A stretch of 27,754 nucleotides of DNA from DAOTVS01 sp034436375 (lineage in GTDB: Bacteria > Chloroflexota > Anaerolineae > SpSt-313), in contig DAOTVS010000196.1 in NCBI GenBank assembly GCA_034436375.1, positions 1-27,754 on the forward strand, written 5' to 3'. Both the position numbers and the translations under genes were made by a program. Position 1 is the stretch's first letter, and every line of letters starts with the position of its first letter. The notes under the pieces were generated by a model, which did no database searches, was not told the origin of the DNA, and saw only the letters and a list, made by a program, of their open reading frames with translations. Below are positions 21,700-27,754 of this stretch, one piece after another.

Positions 21700-22452
21700 T
21701 TAATGATCCTCCAGGTAGGCTGAAAGGTCATAGGGCTCGTTAAGGCGTGGAATCAGCACTTCAGTACAGGAGGCGCCGGTCAGCGCTGCGCGGAAGCGCT
21801 CCGGGTCCTCGCTGTTCAGAGCAAACAGGTCATAGTGGTTGGGGATGGCCACGCGCACCCCCAGCGCTCGGGCCAGCTGGGCCGCCTGCTCATACCCCAT
21901 GTTGCCGTACTTGCCGTTGATACAGAGCAGGGCTACCGGCGGGCGGTAGTGGGCCAGGTAGTGCAGGAAGGGGTGATAGGCCGTATCGCCCGAATGGTAC
22001 AGGCAGGGCTGCCCAGCGACAGACAACAGGAACCCCACGCTATCCAGCACGGTTTCTTCATTCGGGATGGCAAAGGTCGCGCGTACGGTAATGCCCTGCC
22101 AGGTGACCTCATCGCCCGCATCCACCTGCACGATGCGCTCAGCCGGCACGTCCAGCGCCAGCAAGTGGCGCCGCACGTTTCGCGGGCCGATGAAGGTAGG
22201 CCAGGGGCGAGGCAGGGCGCCAATCGTCTCGGGGTCCAGGTGATCCAGATGATCGTGGGTTACAAGGAGGGCATCGACCTGCAGAGCGGAGGGCTCCAGC
22301 GGCGGCGGGTACAGGCGCGCCAATTCAGGGGCGAGCCTGGTCACACTATCCGAAAGATAGGGATCGATGGCCAGGCGCTGCCCTGCCAGCTCGACTACGT
22401 AGCCCGCCTGGCCCAGCCAGGTCAGGCACAACCCTTGCCGTGCATTGCCCAT
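21700..22452 (-). CDS. UlaG-like metallo-beta-lactamase fold hydrolase
   Basis: The 250-residue cytoplasmic protein has the metallo-beta-lactamase fold. The metal motif is THDHLDHLD (near 65-73), with further ligands probably His and Asp in YHSGDT and His in IPNHYD. GYVVELAGQRLAIDPYLSD and CINGKYGNMG match UlaG, the L-ascorbate-6-phosphate lactonase. Activity on ascorbate itself is not implied: other lactones or phosphodiesters are possible and no Ula transport genes are visible. Its start lies 67 bp after the regulator gene, with a hairpin between. Co-transcribed with the zinc dehydrogenase. Confidence 0.83.
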   Translation of the reverse strand: MGNARQGLCLTWLGQAGYVVELAGQRLAIDPYLSDSVTRLAPELARLYPPPLEPSALQVDALLVTHDHLDHLDPETIGALPRPWPTFIGPRNVRRHLLALDVPAERIVQVDAGDEVTWQGITVRATFAIPNEETVLDSVGFLLSVAGQPCLYHSGDTAYHPFLHYLAHYRPPVALLCINGKYGNMGYEQAAQLARALGVRVAIPNHYDLFALNSEDPERFRAALTGASCTEVLIPRLNEPYDLSAYLEDH

Positions 22453-22481
22453 AGCTATCCTCCCATGGCAGCATCGAGCCT

Positions 22482-22525
22482 GGTATAGAGACGGTCCACA
22501 CGCGCCACCGGCGCGTCTCTATACC
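22482..22525. repeat. Hairpin between GntR and UlaG-like genes
   Basis: GGTATAGAGACG (22482-22493) and its complement (22514-22525) enclose a second pair, CGCGCC with GGCGCG. The regulator stop codon (22519-22521) lies inside one arm. No T-run. It might reduce or tune read-through into the two enzyme genes. Confidence 0.6.
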
Positions 22526-23259
22526 GTGGCCGAATTGCCCTCTTGCTCCACTTGCGCCGCATATTCATCATCGATGCCGAGGGTAATGCCCTGCATACGC
22601 GCCACGCGGTGCAGCGAGCGGCGGGTCGCCGCCAGGGCGCGTTCGGGGTCATGATCGCGCACCGCATCGGCCAGCTCCCGGTGCGAGCGCATCGCCTCCT
22701 CCAGCAGCGCCCGGCTCGAGACATTGGCGCGCCGGCTGTGCTCCAGGCTGGCTGCCATGATCACGCTCAGCCGTGCCAGCACTGAGTTGTGGGTCGCATT
22801 GGCCAGAGCGTCGTGGAATTCGCCATCGAGCAGCACGACATCCTCAATGTCCTTGTCCTCAGCGGCCACGCGTTCCATCTGCTGGGCCAGGTCCATCAGC
22901 CGCGCCACATCCTCGGGCGTGGCCTTGCGCGCCGCCAGATAGTTGATCCAGGCATCGATACCGTAGCGAGCCTCCAAAAGCTCACGGTTGTCCGACCCGA
23001 CCGCCACGATCCAGGTCACCAGGTCCGCCGGGTTGCCGGTGACAAAGGTGCCGCGGCCGGGCCGGGAATCGATCAGGCCAAAGGCCTTGAGGGTAGCCAG
23101 CGCTTCACGCACCACACCCCGGCCGACCCCCAGCATCTCCGCCAACTCGCTCTCCGTCGGAATCTGGCCCCCAGGGGGCCATAGACCTTCCTCGATGGCT
23201 TCCCGAAACTGTTCGAGCACCGGCTTGACTGCCCCAGTGCGGTCCAACCGCCTCAGCAT
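22519..23259 (-). CDS. GntR/FadR-family (FCD) transcription regulator
   Basis: The 246-residue regulator has an N-terminal winged helix (about 10-75) with the GntR signature PPGGQIPTESELAEMLGVGR and REALATLKAFGLI. A C-terminal FCD ligand domain has the usual metal ligands: Asp and His in LDGEFHDAL, and later His in RSHRELADAV and SLHRVARM. FCD regulators typically bind organic or sugar acids and repress nearby operons. The start at 23259 is chosen for a G-rich site (AGGGGGT) upstream; an in-frame ATG at 23286 lies within the promoter spacer region and has no ribosome site. It probably controls both divergent transcripts and itself. Confidence 0.9.
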   Translation of the reverse strand: MLRRLDRTGAVKPVLEQFREAIEEGLWPPGGQIPTESELAEMLGVGRGVVREALATLKAFGLIDSRPGRGTFVTGNPADLVTWIVAVGSDNRELLEARYGIDAWINYLAARKATPEDVARLMDLAQQMERVAAEDKDIEDVVLLDGEFHDALANATHNSVLARLSVIMAASLEHSRRANVSSRALLEEAMRSHRELADAVRDHDPERALAATRRSLHRVARMQGITLGIDDEYAAQVEQEGNSATV

Positions 23260-23271
23260 AGGAACCCCCTC

Positions 23272-23300
23272 TTGACACTTTGTCATACATATGATATACT
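23272..23300 (+). promoter_or_regulatory. Promoter of the MocA-type oxidoreductase gene
   Basis: TTGACA (23272-23277) and TATACT (23295-23300) are 17 bp apart on the plus strand. The two -10 boxes of this divergent pair share two bases. Confidence 0.85.
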
Positions 23301-23319
23301 GATTATGCGATTTTGTCAA
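23291..23319 (-). promoter_or_regulatory. Promoter of the GntR operon
   Basis: Minus-strand TTGACA (23314-23319) and TATCAT (23291-23296) are 17 bp apart. GTCATACATATGATATAC across both spacers (23282-23299) is partly palindromic around CATATG and is the likely GntR operator. Confidence 0.8.
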
Positions 23320-23345
23320 GATCCGAGCTGCACAGGAGGCTGCTA

Positions 23346-24356
23346 ATGGACTCACTCGGTGTCGCCATAGTTGGCTTGGGTATCGGGCGCCGGCACATCC
23401 AGGCCTACCAATCTATTCCAGGCGTCCGCGTAGTGGCCGTGGCCGATCTCGACGAGGCCGCTCGCGAGCGCGAGCGCCGGGAAGCGGGCATCCCCTTCGC
23501 CTCCGCCGACTATCGGCAGGCCATCGCCCGCGATGATGTGCAGCTCGTCTCCATCTGCACGCCCGACCGCTTCCATGCCGAGCAAGCCCTTTTTGCCCTC
23601 GATGCGGGCAAGCACGTCCTTTGCGAAAAGCCTCTGGCCCTCACCATGGAAGAGGCGGCCGCTCTTGTGGCCAAGGTACGCCAGACCGGGCTCAAGCTCA
23701 TGGTGGGGCATAACTATCGCTTCTCGCCTCAGTTCCGCAAGGTGAAAGAGATGGTTGATGTGGGGGCCGTCGGTCCCTTACTCTTCGCTGAATCCAGCTA
23801 TGTGCAGGACCTCTACTTCATGGAAAAACTGGGGCCCGATTATTGGCGCCTGAAGGACCCCCAGGATTTCGTCCTCGGAGGCGCTATCCACAATGTGGAC
23901 CTGCTGCGCTGGATCGTGGGCGAGGTCGAAGAGGTCCACGCCTATGCCAATCACGGCATGCCCTTTTACCCCCTGGATGACAACTATTGCATCAACCTGT
24001 GTTTCGCTGGCGGGCGCATCGGGCGCCTGCTGCTCCTCTTGGGCTCTCGCCTCAAGGACAAGTTCTACGTCGACCTGGGCGTCTATGGTCCTGAGGGCAG
24101 CCTGCGGGCCATCATGCAGCGCGATGAGGTCATCGCCAACATCGACCGGGCCGAGGGCGAAAAGCCCGAGACCATTTCGACGCCTGCAGCCAACTCCCAT
24201 GCCCTGGAGATTGCCTACTGGGTCGATTGTGTGCGCAACGACCGGCAGCCCACGCCCAATGTCATCGATGGCGCCCGCGCGGTGGCCGTGTGCCTGGCCG
24301 CCATCCGCTCCGCGCGCGAGGGGCGGCCGGTTGCCGTCGAATATGGCCTGTTGTAA
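23346..24356 (+). CDS. Gfo/Idh/MocA-family NAD(P)-dependent oxidoreductase
   Basis: The 336-residue cytoplasmic protein has an N-terminal Rossmann fold (GLGIGRRH near 10-17) and the catalytic EKP motif with Lys95. A second-domain motif HNVD near residue 182 supplies the usual catalytic acid/base residues. The family oxidises or reduces sugars, inositols and related compounds. AGGAGG lies 6 nt before ATG 23346, which fixes the start; a longer reading frame would begin inside the promoter. It is transcribed divergently from the GntR regulator and likely belongs to the same regulon as the UlaG-like and zinc dehydrogenase genes. Confidence 0.9.
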   Translation: MDSLGVAIVGLGIGRRHIQAYQSIPGVRVVAVADLDEAARERERREAGIPFASADYRQAIARDDVQLVSICTPDRFHAEQALFALDAGKHVLCEKPLALTMEEAAALVAKVRQTGLKLMVGHNYRFSPQFRKVKEMVDVGAVGPLLFAESSYVQDLYFMEKLGPDYWRLKDPQDFVLGGAIHNVDLLRWIVGEVEEVHAYANHGMPFYPLDDNYCINLCFAGGRIGRLLLLLGSRLKDKFYVDLGVYGPEGSLRAIMQRDEVIANIDRAEGEKPETISTPAANSHALEIAYWVDCVRNDRQPTPNVIDGARAVAVCLAAIRSAREGRPVAVEYGLL

Positions 24357-24457
24357 GCGACTTGCAGCAGGCGCTTCAGGCGCCGATTCCGCCCATTGGT
24401 CAGATCGACAACTGCCGGGCGGTGCGCTCCGTTACTGACCGGCCCTAATAACAGACG

Positions 24458-24504
24458 GGGGGTGGGTCATGCGGCAGCGCCAGGATGCCGCATGACCCAC
24501 CCCC
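24458..24504. repeat. Perfect 19-bp inverted repeat, 9-nt loop
   Basis: Arms 24458-24476 and 24486-24504 are perfectly complementary with loop GCGCCAGGA. On the plus strand it is followed by A6, not T, so it does not have the form of an intrinsic terminator for the oxidoreductase gene. The stretch 24357-24562 contains no gene. Confidence 0.85.
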
Positions 24505-24562
24505 AAAAAAGGGATCCTTCACTTCCCTCCGTTCCCATGAGTAACCCAACGAGGGCAAGTCC

Positions 24563-26767
24563 ATGAGTGAGTCCGCCGCGCTGAGCTTTCGCGCCGAAGT
24601 CCGTGCATCGACCAATGGCGTTATCGCCGCCACTGCTGTAGCGGGGATAGCGCTCGGCCTGCTGGCTGAGCCGCTCGCTATCCTGGTGTTGGGAGGGATA
24701 ACGACTATTGTCGTCGAGGCGCTCTGCCTGGCCACATGGCTGGTGGGCCTCTGGCACCCTCGTGTCTCACCGTGGCTCGCCATCGGCAATGTGGTCTTGC
24801 TGATTGGCCTGCTACAGATCGCGCTGCACGCGCCGGGGACTCTGGCGCTGCTGGCGTTGCCTGTTGTCTTGGCGGCGGCGCTCATCGGCGTGAGGGCCGC
24901 CGCGGCTTGGGCGGGGGTGGCAAGCCTGTTGGTATTCGCGCTGGCCGCCCTGGGCGTAGCTGGCCAGGCCCCCGCTGAGCCCCTCGTTGCCCTGCTTGCC
25001 ATATGGACCATGCTGGCAGCCATGCTTGCCATCTATCAGCCCGTATACCAGTTCGCCCATTGGTCGTGGGAGCACTTTTGTGAAGCCCAACAGATCCTGG
25101 AGGAGACGCGCGACCGCCGCGCCGAGCTCAAGCAGGCGCTGGAGGACCTGGCTGAGGCCAACCTGCAACTGACCCGCCTTAACCGGCTGACGCAGGGGCT
25201 CCGCCTGGCGGCCGAAGAGGCCCGGCGGGCCAAGGAGCAGTTCGTGGCCAATGTGAGCCACGAACTGCGCACCCCTTTGAATATGATCATTGGCTTTTCC
25301 GAAATGATCATGCAGGACCCGTCCGCTTATGGCCGTATCCCTCCGGCGCTGCTGGCCGATCTCGAGATCATCTTGCGCAACAGCCAGCACCTGTCTGGCC
25401 TGATCGATGACGTGCTGGACCTCAGCCAGATCGAAGCGGGCCGTATGGCGCTGACCAAGGAACAGGTATCGCTGGCAGAGGTGGTGGAGGCCGCCGTCGC
25501 CGTCGTGCGCCCCCTGTTCGCCGGCAAGGGGCTCTACCTGGAGACGGATGTAGCTGCGGACTTGCCGGCCATCCTCTGCGACCGCACGCGCATCCGAGAG
25601 GTGCTCGTGAACCTCCTGAGCAACGCCGGGCGTTTCACCGAGCGCGGCGGCGTGCGGGTGCGCGCCTGGCGCGAGGGGACCTATGCCATTGTGAGCGTCA
25701 CCGACACCGGCCCTGGCATTGCCCCCGAGGATGCCAGCAAGGTCTTCCGTCCCTTCGAGCAGATCGATGGCTCGCTGCGCCGGCGCCATGGTGGATCGGG
25801 CCTGGGCCTGAGCATCAGCCGGGCCTTTGTGGAGCTGCATGGCGGGAGCATCTGGTTCGAGAGCGGCCGGGGGGAGGGGACGACATTCCACTTTCGACTG
25901 CCCATCCAGCCGCCCCTGCCAGTGCCTGCCGGGGTAGAGCGCTGGTTCAGCCCTTACCTGCAATACGACGAGCACCGTCACCCGCAGGGCAGTATGGCCC
26001 CCGCGGTACGGCCGCGCTTTGTAGTGTTGGAGCCGCACGCCGCGCTGCAGCGGCTGCTGCGCCGTTACCTGGGTGAGGCCGAGATTGTGCCGGTCGCGAC
26101 CATCGACGAGGCCCGGCGGGAGCTGGCGCGGGTGCCATCCCAAGCGCTGCTGGTCAACGCAGGCTCGGTGCCCGCAGCGCTCCAGGATCTGTTGCGCGAT
26201 TTCCCCCTCCCCGACGGCACCCCCGCACTGGCCTGCTCCATCCACAGCACCTCTGACGCCGCTGAGGCGCTGGATGCGGATGATTATCTGCTCAAGCCCA
26301 TTTCCCGTGAGGCGCTGCTGGCAGCGGTGGAAAGACTCAATCTGAAAGGGAAGACAATCCTGGTCGTCGATGATGACCCTGAAGCGCTCCAGCTCTTCCG
26401 CCGCATCTTGGGTGCGCCGCCGCACAGCTATCGGGTGTTAAGGGCTGCCGACGGGCGACAGGCGCTGGAGCTGCTGCGGCAGGAGCGGCCGGCTGCCCTG
26501 CTGCTCGATCTGGTGATGCCCGGCATGGATGGCTTTCAGCTGCTGGCGGAGAAGAGTCAGGACCCGGAGCTGCGCGATATTCCGGCTGTGGTGATCTCGG
26601 CACGCGACCCGGCCGGCCAGCCGATTGTGACCAGCGCCCTGGGCCTGACCCGCGGCGGTGGGCTCTCGGTGCCGCAGTTGCTGGATTGCCTGGCGGCGGT
26701 TACCCGCATCCTGTCTCCGGCGGGGCCAGTAGATGGTCCAACGCCGCCAGCAAAGAGCGCCGGGTGA
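24563..26767 (+). CDS. Hybrid sensor histidine kinase with two receiver domains
   Basis: The 734-residue protein has six or so membrane helices (about 18-160) and a coiled coil (about 172-225). The HisKA domain has phospho-His233 in VSHELRTP. HATPase_c follows with NLLSNAG, DTGPGI, FRPFEQID and GGSGLGLSI. Two receiver domains end the protein. The first (about 482-590) is degenerate: Asn532 stands where the phospho-Asp should be, although Lys578 in LLKPIS is kept. The second (about 596-715) has DDD near 603-605 and the phospho-acceptor Asp649 in LLDLVMPGMDG. It lacks the usual Lys-Pro, and its end (GLTRGGGLSVPQLLD) resembles other Chloroflexota kinases. The ribosome site is weak. Its 3' end overlaps the convergent regulator gene by 68 bp. 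Confidence 0.88.
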   Translation: MSESAALSFRAEVRASTNGVIAATAVAGIALGLLAEPLAILVLGGITTIVVEALCLATWLVGLWHPRVSPWLAIGNVVLLIGLLQIALHAPGTLALLALPVVLAAALIGVRAAAAWAGVASLLVFALAALGVAGQAPAEPLVALLAIWTMLAAMLAIYQPVYQFAHWSWEHFCEAQQILEETRDRRAELKQALEDLAEANLQLTRLNRLTQGLRLAAEEARRAKEQFVANVSHELRTPLNMIIGFSEMIMQDPSAYGRIPPALLADLEIILRNSQHLSGLIDDVLDLSQIEAGRMALTKEQVSLAEVVEAAVAVVRPLFAGKGLYLETDVAADLPAILCDRTRIREVLVNLLSNAGRFTERGGVRVRAWREGTYAIVSVTDTGPGIAPEDASKVFRPFEQIDGSLRRRHGGSGLGLSISRAFVELHGGSIWFESGRGEGTTFHFRLPIQPPLPVPAGVERWFSPYLQYDEHRHPQGSMAPAVRPRFVVLEPHAALQRLLRRYLGEAEIVPVATIDEARRELARVPSQALLVNAGSVPAALQDLLRDFPLPDGTPALACSIHSTSDAAEALDADDYLLKPISREALLAAVERLNLKGKTILVVDDDPEALQLFRRILGAPPHSYRVLRAADGRQALELLRQERPAALLLDLVMPGMDGFQLLAEKSQDPELRDIPAVVISARDPAGQPIVTSALGLTRGGGLSVPQLLDCLAAVTRILSPAGPVDGPTPPAKSAG

Positions 26768-27754
26768 CAGGCTTGTGCAGAAAAGCGGCAGCCCCGAGCG
26801 CCAGGGCCAATTCCTCCTGGGGCAGGATGCTGCAGACAATGATGGGCACGTTGCGCGTCCGCGGGTGCTCGCGCAGCCGCTCGACCATCTCCCAGCCATC
26901 GATCCCGGGCAACATGACGTCCAGCACGATGATATCGGGCACGGGCGCATCGGGTGCTGCCAACACCTGGCCAGGGTCAGATGTGGGGAGGAAGCGATAG
27001 CGCGTGCCGGCCAGGTAGCGCTGCATCAACTCCAGCGTGTCGGCGTTATCGTCAATGACGAGCACGGCTACCTGCTCTGCCGCCGGCAGCTTGAGCTCTA
27101 CCGCAAAGGTGGAACTGGCGCCTTCGCTGCAGGCAAAATCGCCGCCCGCCAATCGCACCAATTGGGCAGCCATATCCAGCCGCTCACGATCCTGAGTGGA
27201 GAGGGAGAGCGGCTCGCCCAAGTGAGGCGACGGGCGGACATTGATGGTCACAAAGCCACGGCCACTGCTGGCCTGCAGCGAGACGCAGCCACCCGGCGCA
27301 CAGTGGATTGCAGCCACCGCCGTGTTGAGGAGGGCCTGGCGGATAGCCGCCTGCTGCACCGTCAAGCGTGGCAGCCCAGCCGGCACAGCACACTGCACCC
27401 GCACGGCGGATTCCTGGGCCAGCGGCGACACCGTGTGCAGCACGCCCTGCATGAGGCCGTCGACCTCCACCGTCTCACTGGGCAGAGAGCGGCAAAGCCA
27501 TTCCATCTCCCGCTCGCGGCTGTGCGTGCCGCCATCCGCATCTTCCACCTCCACCGCATCTGCGGCGGCAGGCAGTGGGGGCGCGGGCGGGTGGCTCTGC
27601 AGATTGTGGGTCAGCCAAAGGTAGTCGGCCAGTGCCCGCACGGCGCGGCTGTCTTCGCGGCGGACCTGCCGGATGCTCAACGACAGGTCGACGCCCACCT
27701 CGCGCTGGCTGTACTGTTCGGCATAGCGGAGGGAGAGCACCTGATAGGTGCGCC
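26700..27754 (-). CDS. Partial HTH/ATPase-like/receiver regulator
   Basis: The reading frame stays open to the right edge, so the N-terminus is missing. The visible part starts in a sigma-70 region-4-like helix-turn-helix (RYAEQYSQREVGVDLSLSIR). Next is a helical region with a disordered acidic stretch, then a degenerate HATPase-like domain (LPRLTVQQAAIRQALLNTAV and later GRGFVTINVRP) without clear G boxes. A C-terminal receiver domain follows with VIDDNAD, phospho-Asp in VLDVMLPGIDGW and Lys in HKPV. The gene converges on the hybrid kinase and is probably its functional partner, though this is inferred only from adjacency. The combination of helix-turn-helix, ATPase-like and receiver domains is typical of Chloroflexota regulators as I remember them. 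Confidence 0.82.
   Translation of the reverse strand, partial: RTYQVLSLRYAEQYSQREVGVDLSLSIRQVRREDSRAVRALADYLWLTHNLQSHPPAPPLPAAADAVEVEDADGGTHSREREMEWLCRSLPSETVEVDGLMQGVLHTVSPLAQESAVRVQCAVPAGLPRLTVQQAAIRQALLNTAVAAIHCAPGGCVSLQASSGRGFVTINVRPSPHLGEPLSLSTQDRERLDMAAQLVRLAGGDFACSEGASSTFAVELKLPAAEQVAVLVIDDNADTLELMQRYLAGTRYRFLPTSDPGQVLAAPDAPVPDIIVLDVMLPGIDGWEMVERLREHPRTRNVPIIVCSILPQEELALALGAAAFLHKPVTRRSLLAALDHLLAPPETGCG

Noticed and set aside
23259..23286. Earlier GntR start at ATG 23286
   Set aside because: It has no ribosome site and would fall too close to or upstream of the likely transcript start, whereas 23259 is followed by a normal GntR N-terminus.
24458..24504. Intrinsic terminator of the MocA-type gene
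   Set aside because: The hairpin is followed by A6 on the plus strand and by no T-run on the minus strand, so it is listed as an inverted repeat.
24812..26425. 537-codon open frame on the minus strand
   Set aside because: It lies opposite the hybrid kinase, whose domains are all intact, and shows no family motif of its own.

Overview
The window looks like a GC-rich (mostly around 60-65 %) chromosome segment from an uncultured Chloroflexota bacterium, probably Anaerolineae-like. This is inferred, not proven. Supporting signs are a threonyl-tRNA synthetase without a TGS domain under a T-box leader, a C39-type protein with a long Thr/Pro-rich linker, a GH172/DUF2961 protein, hybrid histidine kinases with a Chloroflexi-style receiver tail, and heptameric repeats of the GTAA type. 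No rRNA, tRNA, CRISPR array or intact insertion sequence was seen.

Layout. 1-2110: thrS (minus) with a complete threonine T-box leader, its terminator and a consensus promoter. 2117-4853: a DUF7309/DUF6930-type protein (minus), back-to-back divergent promoters, a roughly 400-nt untranslated structured stretch, then an orphan membrane histidine kinase and a strong terminator. 4882-8980: a small protein resembling the reactivation domain of B12-dependent methionine synthase, an erythritol/threitol-type zinc dehydrogenase, a sugar isomerase/epimerase-like TIM barrel, and a membrane-anchored C39-like peptidase. 8981-10860: a lower-GC island with an extended -10 promoter and two overlapping genes. 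The first encodes a probable self-standing Ntn hydrolase (proteasome/HslV-like N-terminal Thr). The second is a 68-residue partner of unknown function. 10897-12280: a GH172-like protein (minus) with a 181-bp imperfect inverted repeat upstream. 12281-17728: an amidohydrolase translationally coupled to a GT39-like membrane glycosyltransferase, then a NagB-like sugar-phosphate isomerase, heptamer repeats and a PfkB sugar kinase. 17708-17794: a perfect palindrome with 42-bp arms and a 3-base loop. 17794-20605: glutamate-type dehydrogenase and class III aminotransferase (minus). 20674-24356: an FCD-type GntR regulator, a UlaG-like metallohydrolase and a zinc dehydrogenase on the minus strand, divergent from a Gfo/Idh/MocA oxidoreductase through interlocked promoters. 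24563-27754: a hybrid sensor kinase whose 3' end overlaps a convergent HTH/ATPase-like/receiver regulator that runs off the window.

Function. Much of the window is consistent with catabolism of sugars, polyols or sugar acids: two zinc dehydrogenases, MocA oxidoreductase, UlaG-like hydrolase, TIM-barrel isomerase, NagB-like isomerase, PfkB kinase and GH172. An amino-acid module (aminotransferase plus dehydrogenase) and two signalling systems sit beside it. The 20674-24356 block reads as one regulated regulon controlled by its GntR protein.

The best candidate for an undescribed system is the Ntn-hydrolase pair at 9217-10696. After Met removal, Thr1 and Asp17 fall exactly where HslV/proteasome subunits have them, and a Lys follows at position 32, yet the protein is about twice the usual size and carries a helical insertion.
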